A stretch of DNA of 64,000 nucleotides. It comes from Paulinella micropora. Lineage: Eukaryota > Cercozoa > Imbricatea > Euglyphida > Paulinellidae. The translations under genes and the position numbers were made by a program. Positions 54,438-63,583 of this stretch are shown piece after piece (the first letter of the stretch is position 1; every line of letters begins with the position of its first letter). The stretch is from contig WBZZ01003799.1 in NCBI GenBank assembly GCA_019918135.1, positions 20,001 through 84,000 on the forward strand, read 5' to 3'. The notes under the pieces were generated by a model, which worked only from the letters and a program-made list of their open reading frames with translations, made no database searches and was not told the DNA's origin.

Positions 54438-54950
54438 TCAGCACGCCGTGGAGGTGCACCCGCCGGCGCGCGCCGGCACTTGCGAGCCGGCAGGCCCGCA
54501 CGAGCTCGCGTGTTCGCGGCCCAGTGACAGCAGGCAGACGGGGTCGCGGTCGAACAACGCGTTGAAGTCAGCGTTCGGCAGGTCGTGCGCCAGCAGCCTG
54601 GCCCTGGCCCCCAGGTCCACCCACTGCAAGTGCCCTCCTTCCAGCAGCACGACGACGCGGCGGAGCGTGTCGAGGTCGTCGTGCCAGGACCGGTTCGCCA
54701 CCAACCGGAGGAGACTTGCGAACCGCGGCCGTGCGGGCGGGGTCGGCGGCGGGTGTTGCTCAAAGAACTGCAGCCCGGCCCGCACCAAGACGGTTGCGTC
54801 GGCGGTTGTGTCTTGTGCCAGGCCCAGGCACAGCTCGAACAGCTCGGGAAACCAAGTTCGTTGGCGGGCCGGTCGTTCAACCAGCGCCCAATGTCCAGCG
54901 CCCGCCGCGCCATTGCAACGGCTACAACGCTTTTCCTGGACTCGGCGCAT
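54438..54950 (-). CDS. Family-1 helical protein, left arm of inverted duplication
   Basis: About 170 residues starting MRRVQEKRCSRCNG. The core WFPELFELCLGLAQDTTADA, then LVRAGLQFFEQHPPP, then DDLDTLRRVVVLLEGGHLQW is 85-90 percent alike by eye to 61,282-61,755. It is probably an amino-terminal half of a longer ankyrin-like protein whose other half resembles 37.9-38.3 kb. Fossil; about one break. Confidence 0.5.
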   Translation of the reverse strand: MRRVQEKRCSRCNGAAGAGHWALVERPARQRTWFPELFELCLGLAQDTTADATVLVRAGLQFFEQHPPPTPPARPRFASLLRLVANRSWHDDLDTLRRVVVLLEGGHLQWVDLGARARLLAHDLPNADFNALFDRDPVCLLSLGREHASSCGPAGSQVPARAGGCTSTAC

Positions 54951-55234
54951 GCCTGGCAAGACTTTTTTTAACAAAAAAGCCCGCCTGCCGAATTTTTTTT
55001 TCTGGCGTGGGGCGGGGGAACGGCAATTACAAAAAAAAAGAGCGCCCCCCCCCCCTTCCCTTCCTTTCGTTTGCTCCCCGAGATTTTTTGTAGTCGAGCC
55101 CTCTCTTTTTGCCCTCCCCCCCCCCACCCCTCTTTCTCCAAGCAGCGGGCGCTGGTCCGGGCACTGTCCTCTTGGCCTTTCGTAGTAATGAACAGTCACT
55201 GTGTAAAAAAAAGAAAAGGAGGAAGAGCTCATGG

Positions 55235-55505
55235 CCTTGACGTTACTCGGCGGTACCCGGCGGCGCTTGTTTTTGCGCTGTCTGTCGTACTCGTGCTTTG
55301 ACGATCTTGTACTTTTATTTATTAAAAGAAGTAAACGAAATGTTTTGCTAAGCTTGACATTTTACACTAGCCTTCAAGGAGTCTAGTGAACATTTTTTGC
55401 GTACTGGTGGTTTTGTTTTCAAGTCTGTCCTTTGTTGTAAAGAATTCTTAGCACAAGGGTGGCGTGCAATTGCCCCTAGTCGAGGACCGAGGTCTTGTTC
55501 AGCTG
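55235..55505. other. Short intergenic spacer
   Basis: Includes TTTATTTATTAAAAG at about 55,313-55,327, usable for polyadenylation on either strand. No gene. Confidence 0.45.
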
Positions 55506-56132
55506 TCACCCAAATTCGTCCCAGATAGCGCCACAAGCACACTTTTCAGACTGTTCATCGCACAACAGTTCTCCGCAGTTTTCACCCTCGCACTCTCGCA
55601 CGGCGTAGCATTCTCCACTCGCAACCGCGTCGTCGTTTACTTCCTGTAGCGCGGGCAGCAGCGCACAGGCGCCCGCCAGGGCCCCGAAAAGCTCGCGAAG
55701 CAAGGGCGCCGCCGTCTCTGCCTTTGCGCTAACCTCTTGAACTCTTTGGCCTAAGGCCGCGACCTTGGCTTCTGTCGAGGCGGAGTTTTCCCAACAGGCC
55801 CGGTACCTGCGGCGCTGGGCACAGAAAGCGCGGTTGACGGGGTCGGTCCCACGCGTAATCAGGATCAGGTCTTCTTTTGCCAGCACAGGCCTGCTAGCGG
55901 TCTGCGAGCCCTTAGCTTGCAGGCGTGCCTTCTTGCGCAACGGAGAAGAGGCTGGGGGGGGGGGGGACAGGCCCGCGTTCTTTCTGGTCGTCCCGGGTCG
56001 TGGTGGCGGCGGTCTGTGGGCCCTTAGCTGGCAGGCGTGCCTTCTTGTGCAACGGAGAAGAGGTTGGGGAGGGTCAGGCCTGCGTTCTTTCTGGTCGCCC
56101 TGGTCCGTGGTAGTAGCTTCGGTAGTGCTCAT
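55506..56132 (-). CDS. Family-2 protein with Cys-rich end
   Basis: 208 residues from MSTTEATTTDQGDQKERR. The low-complexity Pro/Arg amino part contains an internal repeat; then comes an RKKARLQ patch (possible nuclear signal), a helical middle (VAALGQRVQEVSAKAETAAP and LLRELFGALAGACALLPALQ), and a Cys-rich acidic end (CYAVRECEGENCGELLCDEQ) that could bind zinc. Paralogue at 60,404-60,986. Looks whole. Function unknown. Confidence 0.55.
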   Translation of the reverse strand: MSTTEATTTDQGDQKERRPDPPQPLLRCTRRHACQLRAHRPPPPRPGTTRKNAGLSPPPPASSPLRKKARLQAKGSQTASRPVLAKEDLILITRGTDPVNRAFCAQRRRYRACWENSASTEAKVAALGQRVQEVSAKAETAAPLLRELFGALAGACALLPALQEVNDDAVASGECYAVRECEGENCGELLCDEQSEKCACGAIWDEFG

Positions 56133-56139
56133 GGTGTTA

Positions 56140-56807
56140 GCTTGTTGACCAGCTAGTGCTGTTCACGTTCAAGAGGAAAGGGGGGGGGGGGTCAGTGCAC
56201 ACCAATCTCCCCCTCAACCCCCCCCCCCTCCAAAAAAAAAGAGAGCAAGACAGTCGCAGAGACACACACTTATACATAAGCAAGTCTTGTTCATGTGTAA
56301 GTGTGGCTGTGTTTGTGGCTGTGTGTCAGTGCGTGTTTTTTTCTTTGTTGTCGCTGTTGGTCTGCTGCAACCTTTGCCTGCAATAAGGAATTCCTCGCCA
56401 TCGCACCAAAGGCTTTTATATATATCGTTTCTTTTTTAGGTCGTTTTCTTGGATGGCCAGGCCTCCCCCCTCCACCACAATTTCTTTTTCTTGGCTGCCC
56501 TAATGGGTTAACTCAATGCGGACAAGATTGGGCAGCTCAATGCTGGGAACCCCCCCGGGGGGGGGGGGGCCGTTCCACTCCTACCCTTTCCACAAAAGCA
56601 CTTGCAATTAAGCACACACATACACACACGTACAGACTTTTACATGTACACACCTACAGAGAGAGAGACGGGTAATCACACACGCAATCGATCATAAAGA
56701 ATCACTCACACACACAAATACACTCAAGAATTTTCTTTCGGAAGGGTGGGGGAGGCAGTCGGCAATACATTCAGAAATTGCTTTTTTTTTCTCGTTGCCA
56801 CAGGCAA
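56140..56807. other. Intergenic region with island-specific repeat
   Basis: Carries TTTCTTTTTTAGGTCGTTTT at about 56,428 followed by C-run and TTTCTTTTTCTTGGC. The same arrangement recurs at about 57,854-57,915. GCTCAATG phrases follow. CA-rich towards the MYND gene. Confidence 0.6.
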
Positions 56808-57383
56808 ATGGCCCTCAACCTGGCAGACAATTGTTATAATGATGATTGCCCACTGAAAAAGTAGCCACTGCCGGCAGAGGAGGTGCACTTCCGCAAGTGT
56901 GCTCGTTGCCTCTACTCTACGTACTGCAGCCGAGAGGTCCAGAAGGCACACTGGAAGAGCGAGCATGGCCAGCTCTGCCGGGACGGCTCTCTGTTCGTGC
57001 GCCAGCACCTGCGCCTGAACGCTTACATGTCCGTGCTCAGGAAAAAAAAGGAGGGTGACCCGCTCACCAGCGAACTAATGTCGTTGGTGCCGCGCGGCGA
57101 GCAGGACGGGGCAGTGTACGTGTGCCTGGCCCCGAATGGCCCCGAGAGGCGCCGCTACGTGTCGGCACGGACCCTGCGGCGACCGGCTTGGGAAAGACTG
57201 CGTGGCCTGGTTTCCGACGTGCCGGTTGGGCCGCTACGGCAGAAGCGCGGACATAATCCTCCTGTGCTGTTCGTAGAGGCGCCACTGTCCCGCCTCGCAG
57301 ACGGGCCAGCGGTTGCCGAGGAGGATGAGGGCGCTGACTATATGCACTGGCTCAGCGCGTCCGCGGTGATGCTCTGTGGTTAG
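56808..57383 (+). CDS. MYND zinc-finger protein, left arm
   Basis: About 190 residues starting MALNLADNCYNDDCPL. The MYND finger continues FRKCARCLYSTYCSREVQ and HWKSEHGQLC, giving the C-C...C-x2-C...YC...HW...H-x3-C series expected of MYND (protein-protein contact, zinc-binding). The rest is Arg-rich with no other domain; it ends DYMHWLSASAVMLCG. MYND proteins are abundant in large DNA viruses and in eukaryotes. Divergent from family-2. Fossil, about one break. The right-arm relative lies at 60,044-60,190. Confidence 0.6.
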
Positions 57384-58324
57384 TGTAAATGGCCGACAGA
57401 ACAGACATAGACAAGCATCCTTGTCGTTTTTGTTGCGCTGATGCAGCTTATTAAAAACAACAAAATGCAAACTAGCTGTGCGGGGAATTCACACGTACAT
57501 AAGAAACGAAAAGCCGTTCTTGTTCGCTCTCAGCCACGTGTAGGTGTGTGTGTGTGTGTGTGTGGTGTGTGTGTGTGTGTGTGTGGTTGTGTGTGGTTGT
57601 GTGTGTGTGTGTGTGGTTGTGTGTGTGTGTGTGGTGGTGTGTGTGTGTGTGTGTGGTTGTGTGTGTGTAAAAAAAGAAGAGTTGACTGGTTACGTGTGGT
57701 TGTGTGTCTGTGTGTGTGTGTTGTTTGTCTGCGAAAAAAACCTTACATACACTTTTTTTTCCCGCTGCAACCCCCCCCCCCCCCCCTTGAGTTCAATGAG
57801 AATTCCCCCCCATCTCACCAAAGGCAACTACAGGCTCTATATGTCACTAGGCTTTCTTTTTTAGGTCGTTTTGGAAAAAGGCCCCCCCCTCTCCATAAAT
57901 TCTTTTTTTTGGCATTGCAACATTGAGCCAACATTGAGCTCAATGATGTCGGCCAACATTGAGCCAACATTGAGCCAACATTGAGCCAACATTGAGCCAA
58001 CATTGAGCCAACATTGAGCCAACATTGAGCCAACATTGAGCCAACATTGAGCCAACATTGAGCCAACATTGAGTTCAATGATGTCGGCCAACCTCTCTCT
58101 CCGCAGGGTTGGCCCCCCTCCCCTCCCTGGTTGGATCACTCACAAATCGTTCTGCATCATTTCGCCAAGGTACACCCTGTGTGTGTCAATGGAGTTTTTG
58201 AATGTGTGTGTGTGTGTGTTTGTGTGTGTGTTTGTGTGTGAGTGTGTGTGTTTGTGTGTTTGTGTGTGTGTGTTTGTGTGTGTGTGTTTGTGTTTGTGTG
58301 TGTGTGTTTGTGTGTGTGTGTTTT

Positions 58325-58357
<33 letters not shown>

Positions 58358-58382
58358 GTGTTTGTGTGTGTTTGTGTGTGTT

Positions 58383-58429
<47 letters not shown>

Positions 58430-58845
58430 TTGTATGTGTGTTTGTGAGTGTTTGTCTGTTTGTCTGTGTGTGTGTGTGTGTTTGTGTGTTTGTCTGTGTG
58501 TTTGTGTGTGTGTGCGTGCGCTTATGAATGTTTGTGTGTGTGTTTGTGTGTGTATGTCAATGAAGTTTGTGGTGTGCGTGTGCGTGCGCTTATGAATGTG
58601 TGTTGGTGTGTGTGTGTGTGTTTGTGTGTGTGTGCCGAAGAATCCTAAAGTGAAGGGTGAAACAGCCTGTCAGCTAAAAAACAAAAAGAACATTTTGACA
58701 TTTGGGGGATGTCTGCTCAAGAACAGGTTTCTCTCTCTCCCCGTCCCCCTCTCCTCTCCTCCCCTTCCCCCCCCCCTCTTCGCGGGCGAAATGATTGAAT
58801 GCCTGTCGTAATACCTAGGCGCACATGTGTACTTTGGTTTTGTTA
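57384..58845. other. GT-repeat and minisatellite region
   Basis: (GT)n arrays at 57,545-57,668 and 58,203-58,632, with the 11-bp minisatellite between. Frames through it read CVCVCV and are artefacts. Confidence 0.85.
57919..58087 (+). repeat. 11-bp minisatellite AACATTGAGCC, about 13 units
   Basis: Near-perfect tandem units flanked on both sides by a matching TTCAATGATGTCGGCC or CTCAATGATGTCGGCC phrase. Confidence 0.93.
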
Positions 58846-59041
58846 GACAGGAGCGTCAGCATCTGACTCAGTAGGAGGCCAAGGCGAGGAGGAGGAGCTG
58901 CTCTCGTTTATGTCGGGGCTCTTGTTGGCAAAGACGCTGCCCTCGCTGCCCATCTGCCGGCAGGACGGCTGCTGTGCACAAGCACTGGACGATAATCTCT
59001 ATTGCGTGATCCACGAGCCTGGCTGGTTTGAAAAAGCCTAG
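58846..59041 (+). CDS. Possible small Cys-containing protein, carboxyl part
   Basis: An open frame reads GEEEELLSFMSGLLLAK, then LPICRQDGCCAQALDDNLYC and ends GWFEKA. Balanced composition and a Cys cluster suggest a real coding end, but no start is clear and the family is unknown. Fossil island member. Confidence 0.3.
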
Positions 59042-59089
59042 TAGTAGTAGCGCAGACGTTCGCGCTCGAAATTGTTATTAAAAAAAAGA

Positions 59090-59340
59090 TATAACGGATT
59101 AATCTTGATTCTGAAAATTTAGAGATTCGTACAGAGGGAAGACAGAACACGCGGACAGTCTGCAAAGGCCCCCCCTAATCGAGGCAAAACACTAAACCCA
59201 AAAAATTTTCGGGTCTGTGTTAGATTTTTTTTTTTATTTTTTTTTGTCTAGTACCAGTCCTGTTGGGTCCCAAAGCTAGCAGTCGTAAGAGGATGTTGCG
59301 ACTTGGTATTCATATCGCGTCCGTGCTGCAGTTGTGTTTG
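59090..59340 (+). repeat. Dispersed non-coding repeat of the island, copy 2
   Basis: Same order of shared phrases as 49,030-49,300, with different lengths of T and C runs. Confidence 0.75.
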
Positions 59341-59401
59341 TCAGCCCCCCCCCCACCCCCCACAAAACAAGCACAGGGACTTTTTTAGTGCACCAATTTC
59401 T

Positions 59402-60035
59402 TTAATAATCAGGCCGCGGGTACGCCTGGTAGCACAGCAGGCCGTTTGCGCCTAGCCTGTCGCGACGCTCGTCCATGGTGCGACCCGGGAGGTGGAAAAT
59501 CCAGTCGGAGGGCCCGCCCTGCAATAGCTCAGCTGCCTGCCTGGGCACGACCCAGACGCTGCGGCGTTCAAAGTCCGGGTGCGCTACTAAGAAATCACGC
59601 AGGTTTAGCTGGTCTGCCACGTGGTGGAATGGCAGGACCGTTTGGTCGTAGATGCGCAGCAGGGCCGCGTGCACCTGTGGTGTGTTGCGCACGAACCAGA
59701 CCCTATTGTTGATCTTGTAACGACGCCTTTTTTCTGCTAGTAATACAAAGATCGGCTTTTCGTCTGCACGCGTCCACCGCCCGGCGGGCCTGCTCGAAGC
59801 GTTCCTCGATCCTGACAGCCTGATTGGCGAATACCGTGTCCCCGTCCACCCACAAAAAGTACTCGTACTGCATCGATGCGCGCAGCAGCCGTTCCAAGTA
59901 CCGCAGCTTATTAAAACGCGCCGCACATCCACCAGCGCAGGGGCAACAACTCCTCGGGCCGGAAACAACTGTCGTCGAATAAGTCGTACTTCTGCAGGTC
60001 ACAATGTGGCTGAGCGCGAACAAGAACGGTCCCGG
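59402..60035 (-). CDS. GT34-like glycosyltransferase
   Basis: Transfers a sugar from a nucleotide-sugar donor. Signatures of the GMA12/MNN10 (GT34) type: LRYLERLLRASMQYEYFLWV followed by the DGD metal-binding motif (DGDTVFAN), then INNRVWFVRNTPQVHAALL, DQLNLRDFLVAHPDF, and DWIFHLPGRTMDERRDRL near the end, matching the (D-x-I-x-H-x-x-G) segment of the family. Ends RPDY at the TAA. No signal anchor is visible because the start runs into a MYND fragment at the edge of the inverted duplication. Fossil, about two breaks. Confidence 0.6.
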
Positions 60036-60043
60036 CAGAGCTG

Positions 60044-60190
60044 GCCGTGCTCGCTCTTCCAGTGTGCCTTCTGGCACTCCCGGCCGCAGCACGTAGCGTA
60101 GAGGCAACGGGCACACTTGCGGAAACTTACCTCTGCCGGCGGCGGCGGCTGCGTTTGCAGTGGGCAATCATCGTTATAACAATTGTCGGC
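60044..60190 (-). pseudogene. MYND finger fragment, right arm
   Basis: Carries ADNCYNDDCPLQTQ, then FRKCARCLYATCCGRECQ and HWKSEHGQLC, so the finger itself is fully present, closely matching the left arm. The rest of the MYND gene is replaced by the GT34-like gene. Confidence 0.6.
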
Positions 60191-60403
60191 CGTTTGCCTG
60201 TGACAAGGAGCAAAAACAAAAAAAAAGCAATTTCTGAATGTATTGTCGACTGCCTTTTCTTTCCTCCCGAAAGAAATTTCTTGAGTGCATTTGTGTGTGT
60301 GTGTGTGTGTGAGTGAGTGATTCTTTATGATCTCGTGTGATTATCTGTGTCTCCCTCCCTCTCCTCCTGTCTTCTTGAACAGCGGGGCCAAGAGGCCAGC
60401 ACC

Positions 60404-60986
60404 ATGAGCACTACCGCCGCCACCACGGCCCAGGCCGACCAGACAGAACGCAGGCCCGACCCTTTCCCAACCTCTTCTCCGTTGCGCAAGAAGGCGCGCC
60501 TGCAATCTCCGCCGACCGCTAGCAGGCCTGTGCTGGCGGAAGAAGAAGACCTGGTCCTGATTACGCGTGGGAACGACACGGTTAACCGGTGCTTTCTGTG
60601 CCCAGCGCCGCCGCCGTCGGGCCTGTTGGGAAAAATCCGCCCAGACAGAACCCAAGGTTGCGGCCTTAGGCCAAAGAGTTCAAGAGGTTAGCGCAAAGGC
60701 ACCAGCAGCGGCGCCGTTGCTTCGCGAGCTTTTCGGGGCCCTGGCGGGCGCCTGTGCGCTGCTGCCAGCGCTACAGGAAGTAAACGCTGTTGCGAGTGGA
60801 GAATGCTACGCCGTGCGAGAGTGCGAGGGCGAAAACTTTGGAGAATTGTTGTGCGACGAGCAGTCTGGTGCAAGTGGCGCTGTTTGCGACGAATTCGGAC
60901 GGCAGCTGAACAAAACCTCGACCAAGGCTAGTGTACAAAATGTCAAAGCTTTAGTAAAAAAAAAACATGTCGTTTACTTCTCTTAA
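60404..60986 (+). CDS. Family-2 protein, right arm
   Basis: About 190 residues starting MSTTAATTAQADQTERR, with the same layout as 55,506-56,132 but a shorter Pro-rich part. The helical middle and the Cys-rich end (CYAVRECEGENFGELLCDEQ) are conserved. TTAATAAATAC just after the stop supplies a polyadenylation-like signal. Fossil, about one break. Confidence 0.5.
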
Positions 60987-61281
60987 TAAATACAAGGTTG
61001 CCAAAGCACGGGTTACGACAGGCAGCCGCCGAGTAGCAACAGCGCTAGCGTGTGTATTCAGCCAAACCCCCCCCCCCCCCCCCGCCCTGCTGTCGCCAGT
61101 CTGTCTGTGCCGGGGCTCTTTTGTCCCCAGACCACGGGGGGCCCTCTCCCGCCCGTGCCTTGGCAAGTGGGGGGGGGGGGGGGGGCAAGAATGCACTGGC
61201 ACCGGCCACACCCCCCCCCTCGCCAGAAAAGAAAATCTCCGGCAGGCGGGCTTTTTGCCAAAAAAGAAGTCTTGCCACGCC

Positions 61282-61755
61282 ATGCACCGAGTCCAGGCAA
61301 GAAAGAAACGTGGTAGCCGCCACCGCCGCGCGGCGGGACAGTGGGCGCTACTTGAACGGGCGGCCCGCCAACCAGCTTGGTTTCCCGGGCTGTTCGAGCT
61401 GTGCCTGGCCCAAGACACCACGGCCGACGCGCGGGTCTTGGTGCGGGCCGGGCTGCAGTTCTTTGAGCAACACCCGCCGCCGCGCCCGACGGCGCGCCCG
61501 CGGTTCGAGAGTCTCCTGCGGCTGGTGGCGAACCAACCCTGGCACGACGACCTCGACACGCTCCGCCGCGTCGTGGTGCTGCTGGAGGGCGGGCATTTGC
61601 AGTGGGTAGACATCGGCGCCAGGGCCAGGCTGCTGGCGCACCACCTGCCGAACGCGGACTTCAACGCGTTGTTCGACCGCGACCCCGTGTGCGTTCTGAC
61701 AGTAGCACATGACAATCGCGAGCTCAGGCAACGTTGCCGGCTCGCCAGGCCCTGA
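61282..61755 (+). CDS. Family-1 helical protein, right arm
   Basis: About 158 residues starting MHRVQARKKRGSRHRR, paralogue of 54,438-54,950 (LVRAGLQFFEQHPPP, DDLDTLRRVVVLLEGGHLQW, NADFNALFDRDPVC). It runs tail to tail into a carboxyl-half relative on the other strand. Fossil. Confidence 0.5.
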   Translation: MHRVQARKKRGSRHRRAAGQWALLERAARQPAWFPGLFELCLAQDTTADARVLVRAGLQFFEQHPPPRPTARPRFESLLRLVANQPWHDDLDTLRRVVVLLEGGHLQWVDIGARARLLAHHLPNADFNALFDRDPVCVLTVAHDNRELRQRCRLARP

Positions 61756-62080
61756 GTTCTTCCGTTTCCTTGGTGTCTAGGCTGAGCAGCGCCAGCCGGC
61801 GCCCGCGGGCAAGCAGTTCGTCGTCGACGTCGAGGCGGGCTAGCCAAGCGCGAACCAGGTCACGTTGCTCCGGCGTAGAGCTGCGGGCCTTGTACACGGC
61901 GCCGTGCCTCATCAGCAACCGTAGGAGCTCCGGATTTGGGCTCGCCAGCCCCGCGGCGCTCATGAGCGCCAGGAGGCTGGGGCCCCGCACTTGGCAGAAG
62001 CGGATCGGGTTGAAACGGCGCCGGGCGGCGGCGCGCAGGAGCCAGGGAATGGTCTTCCAACCCAAATGCAGTGTCACCAC
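61724..62080 (-). CDS. Ankyrin-like half protein, paralogue of 37.9-38.3 kb
   Basis: Open stretch with LRAAARRRFNPIRFCQVRGP, then SLLALMSAAGLASP and PELLRLLMRHGAVYKA, then DELLARGRRLALLSLDTKET. It matches the carboxyl half of the plus-strand gene at 37,223-38,330. It lies in inverse orientation to the adjacent family-1 copy, indicating rearrangement. Fossil. Confidence 0.5.
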   Translation of the reverse strand: MVTLHLGWKTIPWLLRAAARRRFNPIRFCQVRGPSLLALMSAAGLASPNPELLRLLMRHGAVYKARSSTPEQRDLVRAWLARLDVDDELLARGRRLALLSLDTKETEELRAWRAGNVA

Positions 62081-62583
62081 TGCAAAGGAGTGGTTGGCGC
62101 CGGTCTGGTTGTGTTGTCGGTAGCAGCGCCGTCAAACCTCGTTGCCCGGCGTCTCGGATCCGTAGGTTGTGCTAGCCACTGGTGAGCGGTTCTGTAGCAA
62201 CCAACCAGCTACCGAAACCAGCAAAAGAACTGAGAGGCAGCGCAAGCGTGAACCGTGCGGGCCAGGCACAGATCCTCAGCCCTCCGGGACATGAATACTT
62301 TGTTGCAGTCATGATTCTGTTTGGAGCAAAAAAGGAGGGGTAGGGTGACGGAGGAAATGAGGGGCGGATTGGGGAAGGCGGCCCCCTCCCCCCGCCTCCT
62401 CCACCTAGAACGCGCCCGGTGCACATTCTGGTTGGCGAAGGGGTGGGGGAGGGGGGGGGGGGCGGCCCGTCCGCACTCCGTCCTGCTCCCCCTTGTTTTT
62501 CTGTGTTTCCCATCCCACCCCACCTCCCTCCCTCCCTCTCTCTAACTTTTCTCTCTCCGCTCTGTTACATACTCTGTTGGGAG
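62081..62583. other. Intergenic, G/C-run rich
   Basis: Several runs of 8-14 G or C and (CTCC)n patches; no gene seen. Confidence 0.6.
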
Positions 62584-63379
62584 CTAAGGGTGATTCACTA
62601 CGTTAGGAATGGCGGCGAGGAAGCAAAAATTGTGCAAAGGGTGTACTTTCCAGCCTAGCCACAAATCAATTGGGCCACGCGCGGGCAAGTGCGCGCGCAG
62701 GTAGGCGAGCGCCTCGCATCGGTACAACAGAGCTACCGTGCCAGAACTGTGGTCGCCGGCAACAGAGCGGAACAGCCCCGGCGCGACCGCGAATCTGTCC
62801 CACGCAAGGCGGCGGTCGCGCACTTTGGTGTACAGCGTGATCACGCCCCAGCGCGCGGTGTTGGTCGAGAGCAGACGTTCTATGCCGGCGGTGTCAGAGA
62901 GCAAGGCATCGTCCTCCAGGATGAGTATGCTGTTGTTGACGGTATTACAAACCTTGGCGAGTGCGTGCTCCCACAGCCACACGTGCGAGAGCGCCAGGGC
63001 GCTCCTTGCGCGACAGACCCCTTTCGGTTACCCACCCGCGCACTTGCAGCGACGCAAGTTCAGTCGGTTTGCGCGCGTCGACTCCGTGCCACACGATACA
63101 TCCACGCCCCGCGTCACGGAAAACGTTGTACAAATGCATTGAGTTGTTGGCGCGCGCCGTGCCGGGGTCGGCTACCGAGAGCACAAAGACGACGTAGTTG
63201 GACGCAGCACGGTCTGTATGGCGCCGCGTCTGCAGGACGATTACGACGACCAGTGCACAAAACACGGCCAGAAAGGCGGTCCTGGAGGCAATCTCAAGTT
63301 CGGGCTGCTTACGCAACTTTTCATTTGTTTCTTTGTGCCTAGCCAGGCCAAGAGGGGGGGAAAGTGCATTTCGTTGCAT
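62584..63379 (-). CDS. GT25-like glycosyltransferase, type II membrane protein
   Basis: About 265 residues of coding sequence. A cytoplasmic amino end is followed by a membrane anchor (TAFLAVFCALVVVIVLQT), typical of a Golgi- or ER-type II enzyme. The catalytic part shows YVVFVLSVADPGTARANNSM, WHGVDARKPTEL, then WLWEHALAKV and ILILEDDALLSD, the EDD metal-binding site of the LPS/procollagen galactosyltransferase family (GT25). It ends soon after DLWLGWKVHPL. Likely adds galactose or a similar sugar to glycan or protein. Divergent from the GT32-like gene to its right. Fossil, about one break. Confidence 0.6.
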
Positions 63380-63583
63380 CGCAATTTCTTTTTCGTCTTT
63401 CTCTCAGCCCCCTCCATCCCCCCCCCCCGTCCCCGATATCATCACCCCGGGTGTAGAGGGTGGGGGGGGGGGGGGGGGGGAGGGGGAGCGGCAGGCCATA
63501 GTGTACAGGCAACGAGTTAGAAAGGCGCGCTTGGGCGCTGTCTGTAGACCCAAAAACCTCCCAGCCGCGAGCGAACAAGAAAG
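63380..63583. other. Intergenic between divergent glycosyltransferases
   Basis: C and G runs of up to 18 bases; 204 bp separate the two starts, so it likely holds promoters for both, though no motif is evident. Confidence 0.5.

Larger units (their letters stand above)
54438..57010. repeat. Inverted duplication, left arm
   Basis: Holds family-1 (-), family-2 (-) and MYND (+) genes. The right arm at 60,030-61,755 holds MYND (-), family-2 (+) and family-1 (+) in mirror order, and the intergenic DNA between MYND and family-2 also matches (for example GCAATTTCTGAATGTATTG in inverse). The left arm has about 500 bp extra at 56,160-56,640. Confidence 0.8.
60030..61755. repeat. Inverted duplication, right arm
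   Basis: Mirror image of 54,438-57,010, shorter by the intergenic insertion of the left arm. About 3 kb separates the arms. Confidence 0.8.

Noticed and set aside
57815-58139. Minus-strand ORFs with repeated LAQCWLNVGSM
   Set aside because: An 11-bp minisatellite is open in all frames; the peptide repeat is a by-product.
57441-58648. Cys/Val-rich ORFs (CVCVCV)
   Set aside because: Frames through (GT)n arrays.
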